Positions 1 to 7,095 of a stretch of DNA of 14,358 nt are shown piece by piece. Position 1 is the first letter of the stretch. Each line of letters starts with the position of its first letter. Below the pieces are notes generated by a model. The model saw only the letters and a program-made list of their open reading frames with translations. It searched no databases and was not told the origin of the DNA. The translations under genes and the position numbers were made by a program. The stretch spans positions 1 to 14,358 of the forward strand of contig JAGHCC010000076.1 in the NCBI GenBank assembly GCA_021160685.1, read 5' to 3'. Source of the DNA: Desulfobulbaceae bacterium (GTDB lineage: Bacteria > Desulfobacterota > Desulfobulbia > Desulfobulbales > SURF-16).

Positions 1-1122
1 ACCGGCAGCGGCAAGACGGTAACCTTGTATTCAGTATTAAATTCATTAAACGATGACGCTATTAAAATATTAACCGCTGAAGATCCTGTTGAGTTTAACT
101 TTAAAGGGATTAATCAGGTCAATGTTCATCAGGAAGTGGGCATGACCTTTTCCGCCGCCCTGAAAGCTTTTCTGCGTCAGGATCCGGACATCATCATGGT
201 AGGTGAGATTCGCGATATAGAAACCGCAGAAATTGCCATCAAGGCAGCCATGACCGGCCATCTTGTTCTTTCCACCCTGCATACCAATGATTGCGCGGCC
301 ACCATCGGCCGTCTGGTGGATATCGGTATTCCTCCCTTTATGCTGTCTTCAGCCATTACCATGATACAGTCCCAGCGGCTGGGAAGGCGTCTCTGCCCGC
401 ATTGTAAAACCCTGATTGATTTGCCTGACACGGGCAGCCTGCTGGAAATGGGTTTTTCCGAACAGCAGATCCCCGATCTGCAGATTTATGGTCCTAAAGG
501 CTGCGCCAAATGCAGGGGCAACGGTCACAAGGGCAGGGTGGGTCTGTTTGAATTAATGGAGGTCACTGAGGAGGTGTCCAAGGCCATCAGCGCCGAAGTG
601 CCGGAAGATCAGCTCAGAAAAATTGCCATCCAGGAAGGCATGACCCCCCTGCGGGATGCCGCTCTGCTCAAAGCCTCACAAGGAGTTATCTCCATTGAAG
701 AGGTCCTGAAAAAAACAGTGATCACCAAGGAAAGTCTACCCGCCTATCTGGTCAATCCGGATGTGGAAAAATACGAGGACGGAGATTATATCATCCGTCA
801 GGGAAACACGGATATTGACTTCTTCCAGTTGATCCATGGCGGAGTCATGGTCATCGTCGACGACAAGAAGATTGCCGAAATTCATCAGCCCAATGACTAC
901 TTTGGAGAAATGGCAGCCATTTCCGGTGAAGAAAGATCAGCCTCTATTGTTGCCAAGGGTCGATGTACGGTCAAGCGGTTTCCCGGAGATAAAATCATGG
1001 AAATTATCGAAAAACATCCCGATGTTGCCAAGCATCTTTTTTCAACGATCATTGAAAGGCTCAGCCAGGCCAATGACATTATTGTTAAGCTTGCCAGCAA
1101 TACGATGCGCAAGGCAAGCTAA
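1..1122 (+). CDS. PilB/GspE-family assembly ATPase with C-terminal cyclic-nucleotide-binding domain (5' truncated)
   Basis: Partial gene; the reading frame is open from base 1 and starts outside the window, so the TTG at 25 is not a real start. The first residues, TGSGKT, are the end of the Walker A motif of secretion ATPases. They are followed by the Asp box (AEDPVEF), Walker B (DPDIIMVGEIRD) and His box (TGHLVLSTLHTND). A tetracysteine zinc site follows (C132, C135, C168, C171 of the visible part: CPHC and CAKC). This is the cytoplasmic hexameric motor that powers type IV pilus extension or type II secretion; PilB and GspE cannot be separated from this fragment. From about residue 255 to the end (373) there is a CRP-type cNMP-binding domain with the phosphate-binding cassette FGEMAAISGEERSASIV, in which the Glu and Arg are kept. 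Such a domain at the C-terminus is not part of standard PilB or GspE. It suggests nucleotide control of the motor, which is inference. It appears unrelated in function to the downstream carbon genes. Confidence 0.9.
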   Translation, partial: TGSGKTVTLYSVLNSLNDDAIKILTAEDPVEFNFKGINQVNVHQEVGMTFSAALKAFLRQDPDIIMVGEIRDIETAEIAIKAAMTGHLVLSTLHTNDCAATIGRLVDIGIPPFMLSSAITMIQSQRLGRRLCPHCKTLIDLPDTGSLLEMGFSEQQIPDLQIYGPKGCAKCRGNGHKGRVGLFELMEVTEEVSKAISAEVPEDQLRKIAIQEGMTPLRDAALLKASQGVISIEEVLKKTVITKESLPAYLVNPDVEKYEDGDYIIRQGNTDIDFFQLIHGGVMVIVDDKKIAEIHQPNDYFGEMAAISGEERSASIVAKGRCTVKRFPGDKIMEIIEKHPDVAKHLFSTIIERLSQANDIIVKLASNTMRKAS

Positions 1123-1138
1123 GGTATTATTTTTCTCT
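1088..1138 (+). terminator. Candidate intrinsic terminator overlapping the end of the ATPase gene
   Basis: A perfect 8-bp stem is formed by AGCTTGCC (1088-1095) and GGCAAGCT (1113-1120). A further GCA/TGC pairing lies inside the 17-nt loop. The stem spans the last codons of the ATPase gene and is followed within about 10 nt by a T-rich tract (TATTATTTTTCTCTTTTT, 1125-1142). The T tract is interrupted and not directly abutting, so termination may be partial. The position fits separation of the ATPase transcript from the folD operon. Confidence 0.45.
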
Positions 1139-1161
1139 TTTTGAATATCCCCGCACAGCCC

Positions 1162-1202
1162 CTAGGTAGAATTTCTCACTTCGTTTAGGTATGACTACCT
1201 AG
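1162..1202. repeat. Inverted repeat with two competing pairings
   Basis: CTAGGTAG (1162-1169) and CTACCTAG (1195-1202) form perfect 8-bp arms around a 25-nt spacer. Inside the spacer, TAGGTA (1186-1191) can instead pair with TACCTA (1196-1201) over a 4-nt loop. The two hairpins share the 3' arm, so only one can form. No T tract follows, so this is not a standard terminator. Function is unknown. Confidence 0.5.
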
Positions 1203-1290
1203 CCCCTCTCTTTGGCACTTAATATTACCTTTCAGGTATTTTTATTATTTGCTTCCGTTATCGAAATCTCCTTGAAAAAACAGCGCTTAT

Positions 1291-1341
1291 TCAGTAATAT
1301 CTTTTGTTCGTAAATTGAACAAAAGATAAAATATCTACTGA
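1291..1341. repeat. Long interrupted inverted repeat upstream of folD
   Basis: Perfect 12-bp arms TATCTTTTGTTC (1298-1309) and GAACAAAAGATA (1317-1328) flank a 7-nt loop. Outer 6-bp arms TCAGTA (1291-1296) and TACTGA (1336-1341) extend it, with an asymmetric bulge of 7 nt on the right side. It lies about 90 bp before the folD start, just before the weak candidate promoter. It could be an operator for a regulator, a transcript hairpin or the relic of a palindromic element. No T tract follows on the + strand. The symmetry is read directly; the role is not known. Confidence 0.55.
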
Positions 1342-1351
1342 CCTGATTTGT

Positions 1352-1380
1352 TTGAGGTCATTCAAATCTATCATTAAATT
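1352..1380 (+). promoter_or_regulatory. Weak candidate sigma-70 promoter for the folD operon
   Basis: TTGAGG (1352-1357) and TAAATT (1375-1380) are separated by 17 bp; each matches the sigma-70 consensus at 4 of 6 positions. It sits directly downstream of the inverted repeat ending at 1341 and would give a leader of about 45 nt. In AT-rich intergenic DNA such matches are common, so this is only a candidate. The rest of the 309-bp gap shows no ORF or RNA gene that I recognise. Confidence 0.2.
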
Positions 1381-1431
1381 CTGATCTGATTATTCCGAAA
1401 AAATAGTTACAATCGACAAGAAGGAGAAATA

Positions 1432-2319
1432 ATGACTGCCAAAATTATCAGCGGAACTGAAACCGCCAAGGCTATCCGTGAGGAGTTGAAAGCAGAGATT
1501 GTGGAACTGAAGGAAAAACATTCTATTGTTCCCGGTCTGGTGACTATCCTGGTGGGCAGTGATTCAGCCTCCCAAGTTTACGTAGGCGCCAAGGAGAGAA
1601 CATGCAAGGCTCTGGAGATGTATTCCGAACGTTATGATCTCCCTGCGGACACCCCTGAAGAAGAGGTTTTGGCCCTTGTTGAAAAATGTAATAAAAATGA
1701 CAAAATTAACGGCATTCTTGTTCAGTTGCCATTGCCGAAACATATCAATGAAGCCAAGATTCTTTATGCAATAGATCCAAAAAAGGATGTTGACGGTTTT
1801 CATCCTGTCAATATTGGCAAAATGATGCTTGGAGAGGATTGCTTTCTGCCTTGTACTCCCCATGGAATGTTGGAACTATTAGAGCGTAACGGTATTGAAA
1901 CCAGTGGCGCGGAATGTGTTGTCATTGGCCGCAGCAATATTGTCGGCAAACCCATTGCCAACCTGATGCTGCAGAAACGTGCTGCCGGCAATGCCACGGT
2001 AACCATCTGCCACACAAGAACAAAGGATATGGATTTTCATACCAAACGGGCTGACATTCTCATTGTCGCAGTCGGCATACCGAACCTGATCAAGGCTGAC
2101 CAGATTAAGGAAGGCGTTGTGATCCTGGATGTCGGCGTAAACCGAATCGGCAAAACCAAAGAAGGCAAGGGCATACTTGCCGGTGACGTGGACTTTGACT
2201 CCGTTAAGGAAAAAGCCGGGGCAATTACACCGGTACCTGGAGGCGTTGGCCCCATGACCATCACCATGTTAATGAAAAATACGGTCCAGGCGGCAAAGAC
2301 CGCTGCCGGGCTTCTATAA
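1432..2319 (+). CDS. folD: Bifunctional methylene-THF dehydrogenase / methenyl-THF cyclohydrolase FolD
   Basis: Cytoplasmic enzyme of one-carbon metabolism that interconverts 10-formyl-, 5,10-methenyl- and 5,10-methylene-tetrahydrofolate; in this cluster it serves the methyl branch of the Wood-Ljungdahl pathway. At 295 residues it is of normal length. The family signature SQVYVGAKERTC carries the catalytic Tyr50 and Lys54, at the same numbers as in E. coli FolD. VQLPLP, KDVDGFHPVN and PCTPHGMLELL complete the folate/catalytic region. The Rossmann nucleotide-binding part follows (VVIGRSNIVGKPIANLM), ending in the conserved ITPVPGGVGPMTITMLM. NAD versus NADP preference cannot be read. The ATG at 1432 is preceded by a good ribosome binding site, AAGGAG (1421-1426, 5-nt spacing). 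It is the first gene of the apparent operon; the CODH gene starts 17 nt after its stop. Confidence 0.97.
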   Translation: MTAKIISGTETAKAIREELKAEIVELKEKHSIVPGLVTILVGSDSASQVYVGAKERTCKALEMYSERYDLPADTPEEEVLALVEKCNKNDKINGILVQLPLPKHINEAKILYAIDPKKDVDGFHPVNIGKMMLGEDCFLPCTPHGMLELLERNGIETSGAECVVIGRSNIVGKPIANLMLQKRAAGNATVTICHTRTKDMDFHTKRADILIVAVGIPNLIKADQIKEGVVILDVGVNRIGKTKEGKGILAGDVDFDSVKEKAGAITPVPGGVGPMTITMLMKNTVQAAKTAAGLL

Positions 2320-2336
2320 CAGTAAGAGAGGGTGCC

Positions 2337-4325
2337 ATGACAAGACTTACAGGATGTGAAAGCTGTACTGATTTAACATGTTCATCAACGATTGAAGTTC
2401 TTGGCAGTGATGTCTCCAAAAATGTGGTCACAGCTTATGACCGTGTCCAGTCAAGAGGGATGTCAGCCTGCCTTTTCGGCTCCGGCGGAACCTGTTGTCG
2501 GAACTGTAATATGGGGCCATGCCAGATCATTGATGGTGTAGAAGAAATGATCGGCATCTGTGGCGCTACTGCTGAAACCGTGGTCGCGAGAAATTATGCA
2601 CGTACAATAGCAGCAGGTACCGCTGCCCATGCCGACCATGCCCGTGAGATGATTTTTGGTTTTATTGCCACGGCCAAGGGTGAAACGCCCCATGAAATCA
2701 AGGATGAAGAAAAACTTCATATGCTTGCCAAGGTGTTTGAGATTGAAACCGAGGGCAGGGATAAGAATGAGATTGCCTTGGAGTTGGGTGAAAAAGCCTT
2801 GGCCGAGTTCGGTAAACAGCAGGGTACTCAAGTCATGCTGAAAAGGGCGCCGAAGAAAAGACAGGAACTGTGGAAAAGACTTGGTGTTGAGCCCCGCGGT
2901 ATTGACCGTGAGGTGACGGAAACCATGCATCGAACCCATATGGGTGTTGATCAGCATTATGAAAATATTATGCTCCAGGGCGCTAGAGTTGCCCTGGCTG
3001 ATGGCTGGGCCGCATCCATGCTCTCCACCGACCTGACCGATATCATGTTCGGTACTCCGGTGCCGATTCGGGCTATGGTTGATCTGGGTGTCCTCAAAGA
3101 GGACATGGTCAACGTTGCTGTTCACGGTCATGAACCGCTTTTGGCCGAATCACTCTGCATGGCAGCACAGCAGGAAGATATTCAGGCCCTGTGTAAAAAA
3201 GTTGGTGCCAAGGGCGTGAATCTGGTCGGGGTCTGCTGCACCGGCAATGAGATTCTCATGCGGCGCGGTATCCCGGTGGCAGGCAGCTTTATTCAGCAGG
3301 AAATGGTATTGGCAACCGGCGCAGTTGAGGCCATGGTTGTTGATATCCAGTGCGTCATGCAGTCAGTTGCCCAGGTGGCGAAGAATTTTCATACAGAGAT
3401 CATCACCACCAATTACCGGGCCAAGATGCCGGATGCGATCCATCTGCAGTTTGATGAGGTAGACTCTTTGAACTCAGCCAAGGATATTCTCAAACGGGCC
3501 ATTGGCAACTTCAAAAAACGGGGTGCTTGCCACATTCCCAAGGACACCAAGCTCGATGTCGTGGTTGGTTTCAGCCATGAAACCATCAACTATATCCTTG
3601 GCGGTCGCTTCCGGAGCAGTTACCGGCCTTTAAACGATAATATTATTAATGGCCGGATTCGCGGCGTTGGCGCTATTGTCGGCTGTGAAAACTATAAACT
3701 GCCTGATGACGTGCATGTCATCGTTGCCAAGGAACTCATCAAAAACGATGTTCTGGTTCTTGCCACTGGTTGTGCCGCACAGGCTTTGGGCCGGGCAGGA
3801 CTGCTCAATCCCGAGGCTGCTGCTAAATACGCTGGTCCTGGACTGGCCGAGGTCTGCGAGACCGTAGGCATGCCGCCGGTACTGCATATGGGATCCTGTG
3901 TTGATAACAGCCGTATCCTGATTGCCGCAACCGCCATGGTCGAGGAAGGAGGCCTGGGAGATGATATTTCAGATCTGCCTGCCGCAGGAACAGCACCTTT
4001 GTGGATGAGTGAAAAAGCTGTTTCCATTGGTGAATATTTTGCCACCAGTGGCGTGTATGTTGTCTTCCAGAATCTTCCGGTCAGCGGATCAAAAGTAATG
4101 AAAAAATATCTCTATGAGGACATGGAGGAGATGTATGGCGGCATGTGGGATACGGAACCGGATCCTGTCAAGCTGGCCCATAAAATGATTGCCCATATCG
4201 ACAAGAAACGAGCTGCTCTTGGCATTGACAAGAAACGCGAACGTGTACTTTTTGACATGCAGATGCGTCGTGATCTGACCGACGGCACAGGCCTGACGGA
4301 TGTGGGTTGCCACGGCCCGGCGTAG
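2337..4325 (+). CDS. acsA: Ni-dependent carbon monoxide dehydrogenase catalytic subunit (AcsA/CooS)
   Basis: Catalyses CO2 + 2 e- + 2 H+ to CO + H2O, and the reverse; in the CODH/ACS complex CO is passed through a tunnel to AcsB. Length is 662 residues, close to bacterial AcsA. The B/D-cluster region is C45-x7-CC(53,54)-x2-C57-x4-C62 with C75 in the following ICGA motif. C-cluster ligand positions are all present: VHGHEP (H263/H265), VCCTGNE (C300/C301), DIQCVM (C339), VGCENYK (C450), TGCAAQ (C479) and GSCVDNS (C521). The placement between folD and the other acs genes favours the acetyl-CoA synthase partner (AcsA) over a stand-alone CooS. An extra N-terminal C7-x2-C10-x4-C15 motif, before the usual clusters, is not something I recall from Moorella AcsA. 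The gene ends 64 nt before metF-acsD. No nickel-insertion gene (cooC/acsF) is in view. Confidence 0.96.
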   Translation: MTRLTGCESCTDLTCSSTIEVLGSDVSKNVVTAYDRVQSRGMSACLFGSGGTCCRNCNMGPCQIIDGVEEMIGICGATAETVVARNYARTIAAGTAAHADHAREMIFGFIATAKGETPHEIKDEEKLHMLAKVFEIETEGRDKNEIALELGEKALAEFGKQQGTQVMLKRAPKKRQELWKRLGVEPRGIDREVTETMHRTHMGVDQHYENIMLQGARVALADGWAASMLSTDLTDIMFGTPVPIRAMVDLGVLKEDMVNVAVHGHEPLLAESLCMAAQQEDIQALCKKVGAKGVNLVGVCCTGNEILMRRGIPVAGSFIQQEMVLATGAVEAMVVDIQCVMQSVAQVAKNFHTEIITTNYRAKMPDAIHLQFDEVDSLNSAKDILKRAIGNFKKRGACHIPKDTKLDVVVGFSHETINYILGGRFRSSYRPLNDNIINGRIRGVGAIVGCENYKLPDDVHVIVAKELIKNDVLVLATGCAAQALGRAGLLNPEAAAKYAGPGLAEVCETVGMPPVLHMGSCVDNSRILIAATAMVEEGGLGDDISDLPAAGTAPLWMSEKAVSIGEYFATSGVYVVFQNLPVSGSKVMKKYLYEDMEEMYGGMWDTEPDPVKLAHKMIAHIDKKRAALGIDKKRERVLFDMQMRRDLTDGTGLTDVGCHGPA

Positions 4326-4389
4326 TTGAGATCAGAAGACAGATTGAGAATAGAAGTCTAACTTCATTAACAGATAAGGATCATTCCGA

Positions 4390-7077
4390 ATGAAATCGGG
4401 TAGTCGATTAGAGCGTATTTTGACCGCTGGAGAATTCGCGGTTACTGGTGAACTTGGGCCGCCGAAGAATGGCGACTCCGAGGTGGTGCGTGAAAAAGCA
4501 CGCACCCTCAAAGGATATGTTGATGCAGTCAATATTACCGACTGCCAGACAGCCATTGTCCGAATGTCATCCATTGGTGCCGGGCTTATTGCCCAGCAGG
4601 AGGGCGTTGAACCCGTTATTCAGATGACCTGTCGTGACCGGAATCGAATTTCCATGCAGAGTGATCTTCTCGGAGCCTCGGCCCTGGGACTGAAAAACCT
4701 GCTCTGTCTCACCGGTGATCATCAAAAATTCGGCAACCATCCTGGTTCCAAAGGCGTTTTTGACATGGATTCCATCCAGATGCTTGGTATGGTCAAAGCC
4801 ATGCGGGATGAAAAGAAATTTCAGTGCGGTGAAGAGATTAAAACGGCTGAGCCCCATTTTTTTCTTGGCTGTGCAGCAAACCCCTTTGCCTATCCGTTTG
4901 AATACAGGGCAGCAAGACTTGCCAAGAAAGTGACTAACGGCGCCGATTTTGTCCAAACTCAGATTATTTATAATGTCGACAAGTTCGCCAAATTCATGGA
5001 AATGGTCCGAGATCTCGGTCTCCATGAAAAAGTTTATATTCTTGCTGGCGTAACACCCCCTAAATCACTTGGTATGGCCCGCTACATGAAAAAATTTGTG
5101 CCGGGCATGGATGTCACCGATGATGTTCTGCAACGAATGCAGGATGCCAAAGACAAACAGGATGAAGGTATCAATATCTGTGTTGATATCATCAACCAGG
5201 TGAAGGAAATAGAAGGTGTTTCCGGTGTCCATATCATGGCCATTGAATGGGAGACTGCTGTTCCGGAAATCGTTAAACGAGCCGGAATTGAAGAACGTCC
5301 CGTACTGGAAGATGAACCTGTTGTTGTGGTCGAAAAGGCAGCGGAAGAAACCATAGAGGTTCGACCGACTGAGACTGGAGAAACTGCTGCTGATCGTGAT
5401 GAGATTCTTGCCCAGGCCAAGGCCGAGGCTGAAAAAATTATAGCTGCAGCGAAGGATGAAATTGCCGGACTACGGGCTCGGGCAGCACAGCAGCCTGTAA
5501 CGGCAGTACCCGGGGCTGAGCAGGAAACCATAGAACTTGATGATGCAGGAGAACATGAGATGAATGAAAAAGAACGCCAAGTGGCGTTAGAGTCTGTTCG
5601 CATGGGTCTTGACTCTCTTAAAAAAGCCTTTGGCCTGTCAGACGATCAATTTGAGGCACTGTCGAACTTTGCCGGTGCTGAAGCTGTGTTGAAAAAAGAA
5701 CCGCAAGTATCAACAGCCGCTCCGGCAGCACCAGCACCGGTTGCTGATGAGGCAAAAAAAGCAGCAGATGCCAAAGCCGCTAAAGAGGCTAAGGCTGCCG
5801 AGGAAGCTAAAAAGGCCGCTGAGGCGAAAGCCGCTGATGAAGCCAAGGCTGCCGAGGAAGCGAAAAAGGCTGCTGGGGCCAAAGCCGCTGAAGAAGCAAA
5901 GGCTGCCGATGAGGCAAAAAAAGCAGCTGAGACGAAAGCTGCTGAAGAAGCCAAGGCTGCCGATGAGGCAAAAAAGGCCGTTGAGGCGAAAGCCGCTGAT
6001 GAAGCTAAAGTAGCTGATGAGGCAAAAAAAGCGCCAGAGGCCAAAGCTCCTGAAGAGACGAAAACAGCTGCTCCGGCAACTATGACAGTTGCACCCCTGA
6101 AGCATGAGGAAACACCACTTGCGGAGCGGGCAAGCAAAATCCCTGAAACAGCTTATAAAATTAATTACACAGGTCAAATTCGTGAAACGGTTCTTGGCAA
6201 TCCAGGTAACGAGATCACAGTCGGCGGTTCTTCGTCCATGCCGTTTTATCTCTTTGAGGGTGAGATGGGGAACAAGCCACTTATCGCCATGGATATTGTC
6301 GATGTAAAACCGGACGCGTGGCCGTCAACCCTGACCCGTCATTTTGAGGATGTGCTTGATAACCCATTGGCATGGGCCCAGAAATGTGTGAATGAGTACC
6401 AGGCCGAGGCCTTATGCGTCTCTCTGATCAGCACAGATCCCAACGGTCTGAACCGTGATTCCGTCGAAGCGGCAAAAACTGCGGCCGAGATCATCAATAA
6501 TGTCGATGTGCCGATCATTGTCTGGGGTTGTGAGAACAGTGAAAAGGACACCGATACTCTACGCGAACTTACCTCCATGATTGGTGACAAGAAAGTTTGC
6601 CTGGCTCCGTTGACTGATGCAAATTATCGCTCCCTCGGCGCCACGGCCATGGCCTTTCAGCATCCTCTTGTCGCGGCCTCACCCATTGATGTTAACCTGG
6701 CTAAACAGCTTAATATTCTCATGGAAAATCTGGGAGTTTCCCTTGATCATATCCTGGTCGATCCTTCCGTTGGTGCTCTGGGCTACGGTATTGAATATAC
6801 CTATTCCGTCATGGAGAGAATCAGAATTGCCGCTTTGACCCAGCAGGATGAGAAACTTCAGGTCCCGTTTGTCTGTAATCTGGGGCGTGAGGTCTGGAAG
6901 GCCAAGGAATGTCGTTTACCATCCGACGAGCTGATAGGTGACCAGGAAACGCGGGGCATTATGATGGAGGCCATTACCGCCAGTTGTATGATGCTGTGCG
7001 GAGGAGAACTTCTGATTATGAGGCATCCCAAGGCAGTTAACCTGGCTAAATCCATGATTGATGGTTTATTAGGTTAA
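4390..7077 (+). CDS. Fusion of methylenetetrahydrofolate reductase (MetF) and corrinoid iron-sulfur protein small subunit (AcsD)
   Basis: One 895-residue frame carries two pathway proteins. Residues 1 to about 298 are a MetF TIM-barrel reductase of the acetogen type (FAVTGELGPPKNGD, LLCLTGDHQKFGNHPG, GADFVQTQIIYNVDKF, ILAGVTPPKS), reducing methylene-THF to methyl-THF. Residues about 570-895 are AcsD, the CO dehydrogenase/acetyl-CoA synthase delta subunit (VGGSSSMPFYLFEGE, DVPIIVWGCENS, ILVDPSVGALGYGIEYTYSVMER, LLIMRHPKAV), which pairs with AcsC to carry the methyl group. Between them lie an acidic stretch, a predicted coiled coil (about 335-368), a conserved-looking helical segment beginning at M391, and six 18-residue Ala/Lys/Glu repeats (residues 449-556). 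Both end domains look full length with no frameshift. The start at 4390 follows AAGGA (4376-4380). MetV is absent from the window. An internal Shine-Dalgarno/ATG at 5547-5562 may give a second, AcsD-only product. That one chain carries both activities is inference. Confidence 0.93.
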   Translation: MKSGSRLERILTAGEFAVTGELGPPKNGDSEVVREKARTLKGYVDAVNITDCQTAIVRMSSIGAGLIAQQEGVEPVIQMTCRDRNRISMQSDLLGASALGLKNLLCLTGDHQKFGNHPGSKGVFDMDSIQMLGMVKAMRDEKKFQCGEEIKTAEPHFFLGCAANPFAYPFEYRAARLAKKVTNGADFVQTQIIYNVDKFAKFMEMVRDLGLHEKVYILAGVTPPKSLGMARYMKKFVPGMDVTDDVLQRMQDAKDKQDEGINICVDIINQVKEIEGVSGVHIMAIEWETAVPEIVKRAGIEERPVLEDEPVVVVEKAAEETIEVRPTETGETAADRDEILAQAKAEAEKIIAAAKDEIAGLRARAAQQPVTAVPGAEQETIELDDAGEHEMNEKERQVALESVRMGLDSLKKAFGLSDDQFEALSNFAGAEAVLKKEPQVSTAAPAAPAPVADEAKKAADAKAAKEAKAAEEAKKAAEAKAADEAKAAEEAKKAAGAKAAEEAKAADEAKKAAETKAAEEAKAADEAKKAVEAKAADEAKVADEAKKAPEAKAPEETKTAAPATMTVAPLKHEETPLAERASKIPETAYKINYTGQIRETVLGNPGNEITVGGSSSMPFYLFEGEMGNKPLIAMDIVDVKPDAWPSTLTRHFEDVLDNPLAWAQKCVNEYQAEALCVSLISTDPNGLNRDSVEAAKTAAEIINNVDVPIIVWGCENSEKDTDTLRELTSMIGDKKVCLAPLTDANYRSLGATAMAFQHPLVAASPIDVNLAKQLNILMENLGVSLDHILVDPSVGALGYGIEYTYSVMERIRIAALTQQDEKLQVPFVCNLGREVWKAKECRLPSDELIGDQETRGIMMEAITASCMMLCGGELLIMRHPKAVNLAKSMIDGLLG
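5547..5562 (+). promoter_or_regulatory. Candidate internal ribosome binding site and start codon inside metF-acsD
   Basis: AGGAGA (5547-5552) lies 7 nt before an in-frame ATG (5560-5562, Met391 of the fusion). This is a better Shine-Dalgarno than the one before the gene's own start. Initiation here would give a 505-residue protein, MNEKERQVALESV..., holding the helical segment, the 18-residue repeats and the whole AcsD domain but no MetF. The motif is read directly; its use is inference. Confidence 0.4.
5734..6057 (+). repeat. Six in-frame tandem 54-bp repeats (18 residues each) in the MetF-AcsD linker
   Basis: Units start at 5734 (diverged), 5788, 5842, 5896, 5950 and 6004, each 54 bp, ending at 6057. 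The protein unit is of the form AKAAEEAKKAAEAKAADE; the first unit (APVADEAKKAADAKAAKE) and the last are the most diverged. Eighteen residues are exactly five turns of an alpha helix, so charges recur on the same face, as expected for a TolA-like or single-alpha-helix rod. If fully helical, 108 residues would span about 16 nm. Codons vary between units (gcc/gct/gca/gcg), so the array is not freshly amplified. Confidence 0.9.
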
Positions 7078-7095
7078 GGAAGGGATATTCAATTA

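Noticed and set aside
2463..3131. 222-residue antisense reading frame inside the CODH gene
   Set aside because: It is a shadow of a well-conserved gene with clear Fe-S and C-cluster motifs on the + strand; no recognisable domain.
6082..6084. ATG near the start of the AcsD domain as a separate acsD start
   Set aside because: No Shine-Dalgarno precedes it; the only good internal site is at 5547-5562.
5646..6177. Two long overlapping antisense reading frames (163 and 155 residues) across the MetF-AcsD linker
   Set aside because: They arise from the Ala/Lys/Glu-rich tandem repeat, whose complement is stop-poor; the products are Ser/Ala/Phe low-complexity and have no ribosome binding site or family features.
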